A stretch of DNA of 64,000 nt from Vibrio maritimus (GCA_000755425.1 BBMT01000017.1:1-64000); one strand, 5' to 3'. Shown: positions 21,243-31,837, counted from the stretch's first letter. The notes: generated by a model not told the origin, from the letters alone. Made by a program: numbers and translations.

Positions 21243-21842
21243 ATGAAAAAAATCATCGCACTTTTTGCGACGCTACTCGTCAGCCTAAGCGTCAGTGCCG
21301 CGCAGTTTGAAGAAGGTAAACACTACAAAGTGTTGGAATTGGAAAAGTCCTCGAAGCCAATCGTGACTGAGTTCTTCTCATTCTACTGTCCGCACTGTAA
21401 CAGCTTTGAACCTATCATTGCCCAGCTGAAAAAGAAGATTCCTGCCGACGCTAAGTTCCAGAAAAACCATGTTTCCTTTATGGGTGGACCAATGGGTCTT
21501 TCAATGAGTAAGGCTTACGCGACGATGATTGCACTGAAAGTTGAAGACAAGATGACGCCAGTGATGTTTAACCGCATTCACAACCTTCAAAAGCCACCTA
21601 AAAACGATGAAGAGCTACGTCAAATCTTCCTAGATGAAGGAGTAGATGCTAAGAAATTCGATTCAGCATTTAATGGTTTTGCCGTTGATTCCATGGTTCG
21701 TCGCTTCGACAAGCAGTTTAAAGATAGCGGCCTAACCGGTGTTCCTGCGGTTATCGTCAACAACAAGTACCTGGTTGAAGCAGGTGGCATTACCTCTCTT
21801 GATGAGTATTTCGAGTTGGTTAACTTCCTATTGAAAAAGTAA
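21243..21842 (+). CDS. dsbA: Periplasmic thiol:disulfide oxidoreductase DsbA
   Basis: DsbA introduces disulfides into exported proteins and is reoxidised by DsbB. Residues 1-19 form a signal peptide ([19 protein letters not shown]). The active site is FYCPHC with Cys49/Cys52, and the cis-proline loop is TGVPAVIV near residue 167. I start at ATG 21243, preceded by the GGAG that an upstream ATG at 21231 would contain. The gene ends at its own terminator. It lies downstream of srkA and could be co-transcribed with it. Confidence 0.96.
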   Translation: MKKIIALFATLLVSLSVSAAQFEEGKHYKVLELEKSSKPIVTEFFSFYCPHCNSFEPIIAQLKKKIPADAKFQKNHVSFMGGPMGLSMSKAYATMIALKVEDKMTPVMFNRIHNLQKPPKNDEELRQIFLDEGVDAKKFDSAFNGFAVDSMVRRFDKQFKDSGLTGVPAVIVNNKYLVEAGGITSLDEYFELVNFLLKK

Positions 21843-21860
21843 CCCAACTCTAAAAAAGAA

Positions 21861-21895
21861 AAACCGAGCCTGACATCAATCAGGCTCGGTTTTTT
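21861..21895. terminator. Terminator shared by dsbA and the acyltransferase gene
   Basis: AAACCGAGCCTGA and TCAGGCTCGGTTT form a 13-bp perfect stem with loop CATCAA and T- and A-runs on the two sides. Its right flank overlaps the stop codon of the convergent acyltransferase gene. Confidence 0.9.
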
Positions 21896-22848
21896 ATTTG
21901 CGATGAATCTCTTTCAATACGTCATCTTTTTGCTGCCAGACATCCCCAAGCCATTGCTGGAAACGACGCTTATAGGGCTTGTCGTTGAAGTATCTCCCGA
22001 CACGTTTTCATCAATGGGCAAAGTACGCACTTTTACCACTATCTTGGTCATATTGCCCATTAATGCGGCTTTGAACGGCTCCACTCTATTTTCTGGGTAG
22101 CCAAGGTGACATCGATAATGCTATCAAACTGCTCACCCATTGCGGCCAACGTATACGCGATACCGCCTGACTTTGGTTGTAGCAAGTGCTGATAACCCGC
22201 CTTGCTTCGCTTTTGCTTCTCAACTGTAAAGCGAGTGCCTTCTACATAGTTCACCACCGTTGTCGGCGTATCTTTAAATTTGGCACAAGAGCGACGCGTG
22301 GTTTCTAGATCTTGGCCACGCTTTTCTGGATGCTTAATTAAATATTCACGGGAGTAGCGCTTCATGAACGGCATGTTGAGTGCCCAGCACGCCATACCGA
22401 CGAAAGGAACATACAGAAGTTGCTGCTTAAGAAAGAACTTAGGCATAGGGATGCGATCTTTAAATACGCTACACAGTACGACGATATCCGTCCAACTCAG
22501 GTGATTGCTGATCATCAAATACCAGCCATCTTGTCGCAGCGCTTCTATGCCTTCGATTTCCCATTCAAGCTTAGGGTTTATCAATCGAAGTATCCCGTGA
22601 TTAATCGTTGCCCAAAGCCACATAAATTTGTTCGCAAGCGCGGTACATAATGCCTGAATAGGCTTAAACGGCAGCACCAGTTTGATCAGCCCAAAACCTA
22701 GAATGGGGATCGAACAAAATGCGGTATTGAGGATGACGAGCGACGAACTCATTACAAAAATTAGGTATCCAAGCATATCTAACGTTCTATGAAGTATTTG
22801 TAACAGTTTTATGGCGGTTAATTGTACAAGGGGAGACGCCCTGCGCAA
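21894..22848 (-). CDS. yihG: YihG-like lysophospholipid acyltransferase (two frame breaks)
   Basis: An N-terminal membrane segment is followed by the acyltransferase motif NHLSWTD (HX4D) and VEGTR, typical of PlsC-type 1-acylglycerol-3-phosphate acyltransferases. E. coli has yihG at the same place beside dsbA. Frames switch near 22075 (GG for GGG, giving KIEWEPFKAALMGN) and near 22005 (C for CC, giving DENRVGRYFNDKPYKRRF). The corrected protein is about 318 residues and ends LKEIHRK at 21894. Its likely role is acyl transfer in membrane phospholipid synthesis or remodelling. Confidence 0.85.
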
Positions 22849-22975
22849 CGATTAATTTATTGGTCTGATTTGTGTTGTAACTTGCAAAAAACAAACTTAT
22901 TCTGAACCAATAACATAACATAAACATATAATTACAACCGTTACCTCAATAATCAGAATGTGATAAGGAACCGTT

Positions 22976-23965
22976 ATGAAAAGGGCATGGAGTGTCTTAG
23001 CAGTGTCACTGAGTGTTGTCTCTTATGGTGCAGTAGCTAAATTGGGAGAAAGCAATGGCTTTAGTGGTGAAATCGCGTTAAACGCCGCTTACGCTAGCAA
23101 AACGTCAAACCTTAGCAACACCGACGATGAATTTCGAACCTATACCGGTGAAGCGCAAGAGAACAGCAGCGCCTTGGTTCTTCCACTGGGTAACGTTCAA
23201 TACACTTGGGGTTCACGCTCTAACCATCAAGTTTTCTTAGGTACCTCTCGAGCCGACGTTGCTGTGGGTACACTGGCACTTGAAACCGGCTACCGTTATC
23301 AGTTTCAAGATGGGACTAAGTGGAGTCTAGCGATTTTACCAACCATTCTTGAAGGTGAGGTATGGCGCGATCCTTACCTTGAGAACCAAGCTAGAAGCAC
23401 TACCGACGAGAAAGGTACTGCCTATCGTATGCAGATCGATAACATTGCTGGGTCTCTGTTTAGCCTCGATCTTGCTTATGGTAAGCGTGAGCTGGACTCA
23501 GAGCAATCAGGCTTAGGTGAAGGCTTAAGTGCCGAAGAGATGGCTAAACTCGATCGTAATGCCGATGTTTTCTATGGCAAATTCAAAATGATGCTGCCAG
23601 TCAACAAAGGGGTTTTACTGTTCCCTGCGCTGATTTACACCCAACAAGATGCGAATGGCAGCGCGATGAAGAGCAATACTTATGGCGCAGAAATTTCGTC
23701 ATTTGTCTCCGCTGGCAATCACCAATTTGCTTTCACCGTGACATATCTCAACCGTCAGTATGATGGCGCGAACCCGGTGTTTGACAACGTCACTCGAGAA
23801 GACGATGAATGGAAAGCGTTTTTAGCGTATGAGTATCCGGGCATCTTCTATGCCGACAACCTATCTTTGGTCGCATTTGGTGGTGTGAACAACAGTAGTT
23901 CTAACACCGCCTTCTATGATGAGAAAGATTGGATTACCTCAGTAGGTCTAAATTGGGAGTTCTAA
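22976..23965 (+). CDS. DUF2860 family predicted outer-membrane protein, copy 1
   Basis: The 329-residue protein has a signal peptide (KRAWSVLAVSLSVVSYGAVA) followed by alternating hydrophobic and polar residues and a terminal aromatic (VGLNWEF), as in outer-membrane beta-barrels. I assign DUF2860 from remembered vibrio sequences: FSGEIALNAAYASKTSNL, FLGTSRADVAVGTLALETGYRYQ and DNIAGSLFSLDLAYG. No function is known. A closely related copy follows 142 bases downstream, separated by a terminator. The start ATG is behind AAGGAACC. Confidence 0.75.
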   Translation: MKRAWSVLAVSLSVVSYGAVAKLGESNGFSGEIALNAAYASKTSNLSNTDDEFRTYTGEAQENSSALVLPLGNVQYTWGSRSNHQVFLGTSRADVAVGTLALETGYRYQFQDGTKWSLAILPTILEGEVWRDPYLENQARSTTDEKGTAYRMQIDNIAGSLFSLDLAYGKRELDSEQSGLGEGLSAEEMAKLDRNADVFYGKFKMMLPVNKGVLLFPALIYTQQDANGSAMKSNTYGAEISSFVSAGNHQFAFTVTYLNRQYDGANPVFDNVTREDDEWKAFLAYEYPGIFYADNLSLVAFGGVNNSSSNTAFYDEKDWITSVGLNWEF

Positions 23966-24002
23966 TAGAACCCAACGCGAAGCATTAAAACTATCAATAT
24001 AT

Positions 24003-24035
24003 GGCTTAACAAAACATGTTGTTAAGCCATTTTTT
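24003..24035 (+). terminator. Terminator between the two DUF2860 genes
   Basis: GGCTTAAC (24003-24010) pairs with GTTAAGCC (24021-24028), with inner ACATGT pairing, and ATTTTTT follows. The two paralogues are therefore probably separate transcription units. Confidence 0.85.
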
Positions 24036-24107
24036 GTCATTAAAGTATCCGCATAAAATATAGGTGCTTGGATTGAGCACTCTAATGAGCCTACTGACGG
24101 ATATTGT

Positions 24108-25076
24108 ATGACCAAGTTTAAGCCCCTTCTTTCTACAGTCCTATTGACTGTTATTAGCCAATCCACCAACGCAGCATTGGCGCCTGAGTCCGGCTTTAGT
24201 GGCGAAATCTCCATCAGTAACGCGCAGATCGGTGACAAATCCAACTTCGTCGCCAGCTCCGATCCCAAGATCAGCAGCGCCGAAGAAGCCTATGATGAAT
24301 TCTGGATGCCGCTGGGCATGGTCAAATACACCTATGGTGCAAAGCGGGACAAAGAATGGTTTGTCGGTACATCGCGCAATGACATTGCGGTCGGCACCTT
24401 TGTACTCGAGGGTGGGTATCGTCAACAGCTGGAAGATGGCTCTATTTGGAGCGTGTCCTACCTTCCAACCGTTATTGGAGAGCCAATCTGGAAAAACCCT
24501 TACGTGGGTGCTGACCAACTTGAAGAGACGGAAGCAAAGGGTGAGGCTTACCGTTTGCAGATTGAGAACATTGCGGGCTCATTATTCACGCTCGATATGG
24601 CCTATGGCAACCGCGAGGTGAGCAGTGAAAGCTCTGCGACCAACCTCAACAATAATCTGTCTAACCAGTATGACCGAAACAGCGATATGTATTACGCCAA
24701 AGGCTCCTACACCCTTGCGATGAGTGATGCTTGGACACTGTTTCCTTCACTCATTTACTTGCTCGATGATACCAACGGGGAAGCGATGAATAACCAAGGA
24801 GCCGGCGGAGAGCTAACCGCTCTGTATGCGCATAAAAAACACAGCATTGCGGCAACCATGAGCTATATGAATCATGAATATCGCGGCCAAAACGCCATCT
24901 TCGAGCAGTCAGGCCGTATCGACGACAAGTACAGCGCGTTCCTCGCCTATGAGTACCTTGCACTGCAGTCTCTATCTCTGATCTCACTTTCAGGCTACAA
25001 CGCGACAGACTCCTCTATCGCATTCTACGATTCCGCTGACTGGATCACTTCTATCGGTGTGAACTTCGCCTTCTAA
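24108..25076 (+). CDS. DUF2860 family predicted outer-membrane protein, copy 2
   Basis: This 322-residue paralogue of the preceding gene shares FSGEI, FVGTSRNDIAVGTFVLEGGYRQQ, RLQIENIAGSLFTLDMAYGNRE, a central FPSLIYLLDDTNG and the end DSADWITSIGVNFAF. It has its own signal peptide and a C-terminal Phe. The copies differ throughout, so the duplication is old. Its stop codon directly abuts the convergent comM stop at 25077, with no terminator between. Confidence 0.75.
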   Translation: MTKFKPLLSTVLLTVISQSTNAALAPESGFSGEISISNAQIGDKSNFVASSDPKISSAEEAYDEFWMPLGMVKYTYGAKRDKEWFVGTSRNDIAVGTFVLEGGYRQQLEDGSIWSVSYLPTVIGEPIWKNPYVGADQLEETEAKGEAYRLQIENIAGSLFTLDMAYGNREVSSESSATNLNNNLSNQYDRNSDMYYAKGSYTLAMSDAWTLFPSLIYLLDDTNGEAMNNQGAGGELTALYAHKKHSIAATMSYMNHEYRGQNAIFEQSGRIDDKYSAFLAYEYLALQSLSLISLSGYNATDSSIAFYDSADWITSIGVNFAF

Positions 25077-26600
25077 CTATACCGCTTGTGCGGTGAGTTG
25101 CTTGAGTAAGCGATCCATAGCACGATAACCAAGCGCTTCTGCAATATGAGCCCGTCGTATGGTGGGCTCATTAGCAAGATCGGCAATCGTACGCGCCACT
25201 TTGATTATTCGGTGATAAGCACGAATCGACAAGCCAAGTCGATGCAAGGCATTTTCTAAAAACTCAGCATCAGCTTTTTCTAACTGACAGTAATGCTCTA
25301 TTTCGCGGCTTTGCAGCAGAGCATTCACTTTACCGCTACGTGATAACATCGCCTCTCTTGCAACTAACACACGCTGCTTAACGGTTTGTGTGGTTTCTCC
25401 TCTATCTCCACCCTCAGCCAAAGTGCCTTTGGGCAGTGAAGGGATCTCGATGGACATATCAAATCGGTCGAGTAGCGGCCCGGATAAACGACTCAAATAG
25501 CGCAGGATAAGCTGCGGGTTGGTTCTAGATTGATTACCCTCATAATAACCTGTTGGGCTGGGATTTAACGCACCAACCAATTGAAATCGAGCTGGAAAAC
25601 GGGTTTTACCTTGTGCGCGCGAAATAATGATTTCGCCTGACTCCAATGGTTCGCGCAGTGAATCGAGCACTTTGCGCTCGAACTCTGGCATCTCATCTAG
25701 GAACAGTAATCCATTGTGTGCCAAAGAGATCTCCCCTGGCCGAGGGATAGAGCCTCCACCAACAAGCGCCGCCATTGAGCTCGAATGGTGAGGCGCCCTA
25801 AAAGGTCTGGTTTTCCAGTTGCTCTCGTTAATTTCTTGCTGAGTGAGTGAAGCCACTGAGGCCGTTTCCATGGCTTCATCTTCACTCATCTCAGGCAATA
25901 AATCACAAAGACGAGAGGCCAACATGGTTTTCCCTGTGCCGGGGGGACCGAGAAAAAGTAAATTGTGATTGCCCGCCGCCGCGATTTCCAGCGCCCTTTT
26001 TCCTTGCTGCTGACCAATGATATCTTGCAAGTCACGACTCTTTGCCGCGACTTGAACAGTCGGTTTGCTAGTGACCAAAGATAAAGTCTGCTGCCCCATC
26101 AGGTAACTACAGACGTCGAGAAGTGAGGAGGCCGATTTATGGTTATCTTTACCAACCAGTGCTGCTTGATCGCCATTCTCCTCAGGCACTAATAAACAAC
26201 GCTGCGCTTTATTGGCGGCAAGTGCGGCAGGCAATACGCCTTTCACGGTTCTAAGCTCACCTGACAATGCCAGTTCCCCAACAAATTCATGCGCCAGTAG
26301 TTTATCGTGAGGTAGTTGATCGGAAGCCGCCAGTATTCCCAGCGCTATCGGCAAATCAAAGCGGCCGCCTTCTTTAGGGAGATCGGCAGGGGCGAGATTC
26401 ACAGTGATTCTTTTGGCGGGAAATTCGAATCGAGAATTAATGATCGCACTACGAACTCTATCCTTAGATTCTTTGACTGTCGTCTCGGGAAGTCCTACCA
26501 GTGTAAAGCCTGGCATACCATTGCTGATGTGCACTTCCACGGTCACCAGAGGAGCCTCCACACCAACACTGGCACGGCTGTAAATAATAGATAATCCCAT
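25077..26600 (-). CDS. comM: YifB/ComM Mg-chelatase-like AAA+ ATPase
   Basis: ComM is a hexameric branch-migration helicase that aids integration of DNA taken up by transformation. The intact 507-residue protein has the N-terminal ChlI-like domain (VEVHISNGMPGFTLVGLPE-VKESKDRVRSA), Walker A GPPGTGKT at 218-225, Walker B LLFLDEMPEF and the C-terminal Mg-chelatase domain (RRAHIAEALGYR). In vibrios and enterics it sits beside the ilv operon, as here, and is divergent from it. Confidence 0.94.
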   Translation of the reverse strand: MGLSIIYSRASVGVEAPLVTVEVHISNGMPGFTLVGLPETTVKESKDRVRSAIINSRFEFPAKRITVNLAPADLPKEGGRFDLPIALGILAASDQLPHDKLLAHEFVGELALSGELRTVKGVLPAALAANKAQRCLLVPEENGDQAALVGKDNHKSASSLLDVCSYLMGQQTLSLVTSKPTVQVAAKSRDLQDIIGQQQGKRALEIAAAGNHNLLFLGPPGTGKTMLASRLCDLLPEMSEDEAMETASVASLTQQEINESNWKTRPFRAPHHSSSMAALVGGGSIPRPGEISLAHNGLLFLDEMPEFERKVLDSLREPLESGEIIISRAQGKTRFPARFQLVGALNPSPTGYYEGNQSRTNPQLILRYLSRLSGPLLDRFDMSIEIPSLPKGTLAEGGDRGETTQTVKQRVLVAREAMLSRSGKVNALLQSREIEHYCQLEKADAEFLENALHRLGLSIRAYHRIIKVARTIADLANEPTIRRAHIAEALGYRAMDRLLKQLTAQAV

Positions 26601-26723
26601 AGAATCCCTTTTTTATTCCGACTTCTCTTTGTTCAAAGGTTAAAAGTCAGATTTTTATATATACCTCATGTTATATCCCGACATTTAATGCTGAGTAAAT
26701 GTGAAGAAAGTATGATTTTTTGC

Positions 26724-26752
26724 TTGTCAGCTAACAGAAATTTGTGATACCA
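26724..26752 (+). promoter_or_regulatory. Possible ilv operon promoter
   Basis: TTGTCA at 26724-26729 followed after 16-17 bases by GATACC could be the -35 and a weak -10, placed 55 bases before the leader peptide start. The match is weak and the position approximate. Confidence 0.35.
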
Positions 26753-26806
26753 CTAGGGACGCAAACATTTTCGTTAGACACAACGCAACGATTAATAAAC
26801 AAGATA

Positions 26807-26896
26807 ATGACTTTTAACGCACACTCTCACACTCTGATTAGCCTGATTATTGTGGTCCTGATTGGTACCGCACGGGGGCATGTGGGCGTTAAATAG
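26807..26896 (+). CDS. ilvL: ilv operon leader peptide
   Basis: The 29-codon reading frame begins MTFNAHSHTLISLIIVVLIG, and 10 of its residues 10-19 region are mostly Leu, Ile and Val, the three end products. It ends at TAG 26894-26896, about 15 bases before the attenuator stem. Ribosome stalling at the Leu/Ile/Val codons when charged tRNAs are scarce would favour the antiterminator. It corresponds in position and logic to E. coli IlvL, although the sequence differs. Confidence 0.88.
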   Translation: MTFNAHSHTLISLIIVVLIGTARGHVGVK

Positions 26897-26944
26897 CCAC
26901 AAGATTTGAAAAACCCCCGCACTGAGAAGTCCGGGGGTTTTTTT
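26872..26944 (+). terminator. ilv attenuator with competing antiterminator
   Basis: CCCCCG (from 26914) can pair with CGGGGG at 26932-26937, followed by seven Ts: the terminator. The same CCCCCG can instead pair with CGGGGG at 26873-26878 inside the leader peptide gene: the antiterminator. This gives the classic mutually exclusive pair. Confidence 0.85.
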
Positions 26945-27080
26945 ACAAACTCATAATAGTAATTTGATAGTGATCACTCATTGAAAGCCTACAGGCTGAG
27001 ATGACAGGAAGAAATGGAGCACAACATGTGCAAGCGAACGACAAATCGTCACGATAAGCGTGGCACTCAAGGAGGCTATA

Positions 27081-28727
27081 ATGACAGGTGCTGAATTAGT
27101 TGTAGCCGCATTGAAGCAGCAGGGTATCGAGACCGTGTTTGGTTACCCAGGTGGAGCCATCATGCCCATCTACGATGCTTTGTATGACGGTGGTGTGGAA
27201 CATATCCTTTGCCGACACGAACAAGGCGCTGCAATGGCTGCCATCGGAATGGCAAGAGCCACCAAAGATGTTGCTGTTTGCATGGCAACCTCGGGCCCTG
27301 GAGCCACCAACCTTGTTACCGGCCTTGCCGACGCTTTCCTCGATTCTATCCCTCTCGTTGCTATCACTGGCCAAGTAGCTAGTTCACATATCGGTACTGA
27401 TGCCTTCCAAGAAATGGATGTGATCGGTATGTCTCTTTCATGTACCAAACACAGTTACCTCGTGACTGATATCAACGAACTTGCTCCTACTCTAGCCGAA
27501 GCATTTGAAGTTGCGAAAACTGGCAGGCCAGGTCCTGTCATTGTTGATATCGCTAAAGATGTCCAACTTGCTAATGCTCCGGTGGATGTGCTTCCTCCGT
27601 TTACTCCCCCTGCTATCCCGGTTGCCGATGAGCAGCAAGTAAAGCGCGCGCAGCAATTACTTGACGAAAGCTCTCGCCCAGTACTGTATGTCGGTGGTGG
27701 TGTTCAACTTGCAGATGCGACTGAGTCCGTTCGTGAGTTCTTACGCATCAACCCTATGCCAAGCGTCAGCACTCTAAAAGGTCTTGGAACGATTGACCGA
27801 CACGACCCTCACTATCTAGGTATGCTGGGTATGCACGGCACCAAAGCCGCGAACTTGGTGGTACAAGAGTGTGACCTACTCATCGTAGTCGGTGCACGTT
27901 TCGATGACCGTGTGACCGGTAAACTGGATACGTTCGCGCCTCACGCGAAGGTGATTCACATCGATATCGATGCGGCAGAGTTCAATAAGCTGCGTGAAGC
28001 GCATGCGGCGCTGCGTGGTGACATCAATGTCATCTTGCCTCAGCTTGAGCTATCAAAAGACATTAACGCTTGGGTTCATCACAGTGAAAGCCTGCGCAGT
28101 GGCTTCAAGTGGCGCTACGACCACCCAGGCGATCTGATTTTTGCTCCGTTGCTGTTGAAACAGCTTTCGGACATGATGCCGGAAAACTCCATTGTTTCGA
28201 CCGACGTTGGCCAACACCAAATGTGGGCTGCTCAGCACATTCAGCCAAGACTGCCTGAGAACTTCATTACTTCAGCTGGTCTCGGCACCATGGGCTTTGG
28301 TCTACCTGCAGCGATGGGCGCAGCAGTAGGACGTCCTGATGACCAATCTGTCCTGATCACTGGCGATGGTTCATTCATGATGAACGTTCAAGAGCTCGGC
28401 ACCCTAAAACGTCGCCAAATCCCAGTAAAAATTGTGCTGTTAAATAACCAACGTCTTGGTATGGTAAGGCAGTGGCAGTCACTGTTCTTCGACGGCAGAC
28501 ATAGTGAGACGATTTTGGATGACAACCCAGATTTTGTCATGCTTGCTAAAGCCTTTGATATTCCAGGCAAGACCATCACTCGCAAAGAAGAAGTTGAGCC
28601 AGCGCTGAAAGAGATGCTGGAGTCTAAGACATCTTACATGTTGCACGTGCTGATCGATGAAGAAGAAAACGTATGGCCTTTGGTTCCACCAGGTGCCTCA
28701 AATAGTGACATGTTGGAGAATACCTAA
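27081..28727 (+). CDS. ilvG: Acetolactate synthase II large subunit
   Basis: IlvG condenses two pyruvates, or pyruvate and 2-oxobutyrate, in valine/leucine/isoleucine synthesis with TPP, Mg and FAD. The frame is intact over 548 residues, unlike E. coli K-12 ilvG. Visible motifs include [16 protein letters not shown], the catalytic-Glu region [14 protein letters not shown], and the TPP motif GDGSFMMN...NNQRLGMV. The start is ATG 27081 behind AAGGAGGC. It overlaps ilvM by one base (TAATG). Confidence 0.96.
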   Translation: MTGAELVVAALKQQGIETVFGYPGGAIMPIYDALYDGGVEHILCRHEQGAAMAAIGMARATKDVAVCMATSGPGATNLVTGLADAFLDSIPLVAITGQVASSHIGTDAFQEMDVIGMSLSCTKHSYLVTDINELAPTLAEAFEVAKTGRPGPVIVDIAKDVQLANAPVDVLPPFTPPAIPVADEQQVKRAQQLLDESSRPVLYVGGGVQLADATESVREFLRINPMPSVSTLKGLGTIDRHDPHYLGMLGMHGTKAANLVVQECDLLIVVGARFDDRVTGKLDTFAPHAKVIHIDIDAAEFNKLREAHAALRGDINVILPQLELSKDINAWVHHSESLRSGFKWRYDHPGDLIFAPLLLKQLSDMMPENSIVSTDVGQHQMWAAQHIQPRLPENFITSAGLGTMGFGLPAAMGAAVGRPDDQSVLITGDGSFMMNVQELGTLKRRQIPVKIVLLNNQRLGMVRQWQSLFFDGRHSETILDDNPDFVMLAKAFDIPGKTITRKEEVEPALKEMLESKTSYMLHVLIDEEENVWPLVPPGASNSDMLENT

Positions 28728-29008
28728 TGGACAGATATCTACTAGACATCAAAGCCGATGACAAACCTGTCTTGCTTGAGCGCGTACTGCGCGTGATTCG
28801 CCACCGTGGCTTTATTATCAAACAAGTGGCTGCGACCCAAAACCATGAGAGTAAGATTGCCAGCGTTGAGATCATTGTAGATAGCGATCGACCAATCACT
28901 ACCTTGATCAACCAAATTGAGAAACTTTGGGACATCAGAACCGTTGAGGTCACAGAACTTAAAAACAACGAACTGACCAATCACAACCTACAAGAACAGA
29001 ATGCATAA
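28727..29008 (+). CDS. ilvM: Acetolactate synthase II small (regulatory) subunit
   Basis: The 93-residue ACT-domain protein (YLLDIKADDKPVLLERVLRVIRHRGF, KIASVEIIVDSDRPI) stabilises and regulates IlvG. Its ATG overlaps the ilvG stop by one base, indicating translational coupling and matched synthesis of the subunits. Confidence 0.93.
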   Translation: MDRYLLDIKADDKPVLLERVLRVIRHRGFIIKQVAATQNHESKIASVEIIVDSDRPITTLINQIEKLWDIRTVEVTELKNNELTNHNLQEQNA

Positions 29009-29022
29009 GGAAGGAATGCTAA

Positions 29023-29964
29023 ATGGCTACTAAAACAGCAGATTTTATTTGGTTTAACGGTGAGATGGTTCCATGGGCAGAGGCGAACGTTCACGTCCTG
29101 ACTCACGCAATGCACTATGGCACATCTGTTTTTGAAGGGGTTCGCTGTTACAACACGCCAAAAGGGCCTGTGGTATTTCGCCATCCTGAGCATGCTAAGC
29201 GTCTAAAAGATTCAGCAAAAATTTATCGCTTCCCTATTCCTTATACCGAAGAAGAAATCATGGAAGCAACGCGTGAAACACTGCGTCAAAACAAACTGGA
29301 GTCGGCGTATATTCGTCCTCTTGGTTTCGTTGGCAACGTAGGTCTCGGTGTTTGTCCACCAGAAGGCACCATTATGGATCTTATCATCGCAGCTTTCCCA
29401 TGGGGCTCTTACCTGGGTGAAGAAGCACTCGCAAACGGCGTTGATGCGATGATTTCTAGCTGGAACCGCGCTGCACCAAACACGATCCCAACAGCTGCCA
29501 AAGCGGGTGGTAACTACCTATCTTCGCTATTAGTTGGCGGTGAAGCTCGTCGTCATGGTTATGATGAGGGCATCGCACTGAGCGTCGATGGCTACCTATC
29601 TGAAGGTGCTGGTGAGAACATTTTCGTGGTTAAAGATGGTGTCATTACAACACCACCAGCCACCAGCGCTATCCTTCCTGGTATTACGCGTGACTCTATC
29701 ATGACGCTAGCAAAAGACATGGGCTATGAAGTGCGAGAAGCAAATATTGCTCGTGAAGCGCTTTACCTTGCTGATGAAGTGTTCATGACTGGTACGGCAG
29801 CAGAAATCGTTCCTGTACGTACTATCGATAAGATTGAGGTAGGCGAAGGCAAACGCGGTCCAATCACTAAAGTGATGCAAGATGCGTACTTCGGTCTATT
29901 TAACGGCACCACGGAAGATAAGTGGGGCTGGTTGGACTACGTCTACCCACAAGATAACCAGTAA
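29023..29964 (+). CDS. ilvE: Branched-chain amino acid aminotransferase
   Basis: IlvE catalyses the last transamination step to Leu, Ile and Val. It is a fold-type IV PLP enzyme of 313 residues. Lys160 in IPTAAKAGGNYLSS is the PLP lysine; EGAGENIFVV and FMTGTAAEIVPV are the other family signatures. It follows ilvM by 14 bases and precedes ilvD. Confidence 0.96.
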   Translation: MATKTADFIWFNGEMVPWAEANVHVLTHAMHYGTSVFEGVRCYNTPKGPVVFRHPEHAKRLKDSAKIYRFPIPYTEEEIMEATRETLRQNKLESAYIRPLGFVGNVGLGVCPPEGTIMDLIIAAFPWGSYLGEEALANGVDAMISSWNRAAPNTIPTAAKAGGNYLSSLLVGGEARRHGYDEGIALSVDGYLSEGAGENIFVVKDGVITTPPATSAILPGITRDSIMTLAKDMGYEVREANIAREALYLADEVFMTGTAAEIVPVRTIDKIEVGEGKRGPITKVMQDAYFGLFNGTTEDKWGWLDYVYPQDNQ

Positions 29965-29993
29965 GCACCAGGTAAATTTAAGGAAGTATTACA

Positions 29994-31835
29994 ATGCCAA
30001 AATATCGTTCTGCCACCACAACTCATGGTCGCAACATGGCTGGTGCGCGTGCTCTATGGCGCGCTACTGGCGTTAAAGATGAAGACTTCGGTAAACCTAT
30101 CATTGCCGTTGTGAACTCGTTCACTCAGTTTGTACCAGGTCACGTACACCTGAAAGATCTTGGTCAGCTCGTAGCACGTGAGATCGAAGAAGCGGGCGGC
30201 ATCGCTAAAGAATTCAACACCATCGCTGTGGATGATGGTATCGCAATGGGTCACGGCGGCATGCTGTACTCACTGCCATCACGCGAGCTTATCGCTGACT
30301 CGGTAGAGTACATGGTGAATGCACACTGCGCCGATGCAATGGTATGTATCTCAAACTGCGACAAGATCACTCCAGGAATGCTAATGGCTTCAATGCGCCT
30401 TAACATCCCAGTGATCTTTGTATCCGGCGGACCAATGGAAGCGGGTAAAACCAAGCTTTCTGATCAGATCATCAAGCTGGATCTGGTTGATGCCATGATC
30501 CAAGGTGCCGATCCAACGGTTTCCGATGAGCAAAGTGAGCAGATCGAGCGCTCTGCATGCCCTACTTGTGGCTCTTGCTCTGGTATGTTTACCGCTAACT
30601 CTATGAACTGTCTGACCGAAGCGCTGGGTCTGTCTCAACCAGGCAACGGTTCTTTGCTTGCGACGCACGCAGATCGCGAAGTGCTATTTAAGAACGCTGG
30701 TAAGCGTATCGTTGAACTCACTAAACGTTGCTACGAGCAAGATGATGCGTCAGCACTACCTCGCAACATTGCCAATAAAGAAGCATTCGAGAATGCCATG
30801 GCGCTAGATATTGCCATGGGCGGCTCAACTAACACGGTTCTTCACCTACTTGCTGCGGCGCAAGAGGGTGAAGTCGACTTTGATATGGAAGATATCGATC
30901 AGATGTCTCGCCGCGTGCCAAACCTTTGTAAGGTAGCGCCATCAACGCCTAAGTATCACATGGAAGACGTACACCGCGCTGGTGGTGTTATCGGCATCCT
31001 AGGTGAGCTTAACCGCGCAGGTCTATTGAACAACCAAACCAAAACGGTACTTGGCCTGACAATGGAAGAGCAGTTGTCTCAATACGACATCATGTTGACG
31101 GACTCGGAAGAAGTAAAATCCTTCTATCGAGCTGGCCCTGCGGGCATTCGTACTACACAAGCCTTCTCACAAGATTGTCGCTGGGACACCCTTGATGACG
31201 ACCGTGAAAATGGTTGTATCCGCACTAAAGAAAATGCTTACAGCCAAGACGGCGGTCTTGCGGTACTAAAAGGCAACATCGCACTGGATGGCTGTATCGT
31301 TAAGACAGCAGGCGTGGATGAGAGCATCCTGAAGTTCCAAGGTCCTGCGGTGGTATTCGAAAGCCAAGAAGATGCAGTAGATGGCATCCTAGGCGGTAAA
31401 GTGAAAGCCGGTGATGTCGTCGTTATCCGCTACGAAGGTCCAAAAGGCGGTCCAGGCATGCAAGAGATGCTGTACCCAACGACTTACCTAAAATCTATGG
31501 GTCTAGGTAAAGAATGTGCGCTACTGACTGACGGTCGCTTCTCTGGCGGTACATCGGGCCTTTCTATTGGTCACGCGTCTCCAGAAGCGGCTAATGGCGG
31601 TACGATTGGATTAGTGAAAGATGGCGATCTGATCAACATCGATATTCCAAATCGTGAGATCACGCTTGTGGTATCTGAAGACGAGCTAACGGCTCGTCGT
31701 ACGGAGCAAGACAAGCTTGGCTGGAAACCTGCTGATCGTGAACGTACGGTTTCTCTAGCATTGAAAGCTTACGCTAATCTAGCCACCAGCGCCGATAAAG
31801 GTGCGGTACGTGATAAGTCCAAACTCGAGGGCTAA
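29994..31835 (+). CDS. ilvD: Dihydroxy-acid dehydratase
   Basis: IlvD dehydrates 2,3-dihydroxy acids to 2-keto acids using a Fe-S cluster. The 613-residue protein has [10 protein letters not shown] and [18 protein letters not shown], which supply cluster cysteines, and the C-terminal [18 protein letters not shown]. Its length is typical. It lies between ilvE and ilvA in the same operon; the gap to ilvA is two bases. Confidence 0.97.
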   Translation: MPKYRSATTTHGRNMAGARALWRATGVKDEDFGKPIIAVVNSFTQFVPGHVHLKDLGQLVAREIEEAGGIAKEFNTIAVDDGIAMGHGGMLYSLPSRELIADSVEYMVNAHCADAMVCISNCDKITPGMLMASMRLNIPVIFVSGGPMEAGKTKLSDQIIKLDLVDAMIQGADPTVSDEQSEQIERSACPTCGSCSGMFTANSMNCLTEALGLSQPGNGSLLATHADREVLFKNAGKRIVELTKRCYEQDDASALPRNIANKEAFENAMALDIAMGGSTNTVLHLLAAAQEGEVDFDMEDIDQMSRRVPNLCKVAPSTPKYHMEDVHRAGGVIGILGELNRAGLLNNQTKTVLGLTMEEQLSQYDIMLTDSEEVKSFYRAGPAGIRTTQAFSQDCRWDTLDDDRENGCIRTKENAYSQDGGLAVLKGNIALDGCIVKTAGVDESILKFQGPAVVFESQEDAVDGILGGKVKAGDVVVIRYEGPKGGPGMQEMLYPTTYLKSMGLGKECALLTDGRFSGGTSGLSIGHASPEAANGGTIGLVKDGDLINIDIPNREITLVVSEDELTARRTEQDKLGWKPADRERTVSLALKAYANLATSADKGAVRDKSKLEG

Positions 31836-31837
31836 TC

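Noticed and set aside
27081-28727. A K-12-like frameshift in ilvG
   Set aside because: The reading frame is continuous from start to stop with all motifs, so ilvG is functional here.
28624-28980. Minus-strand frame across the ilvG-ilvM junction
   Set aside because: It is Ser/Arg-rich antisense of conserved genes with no start context.
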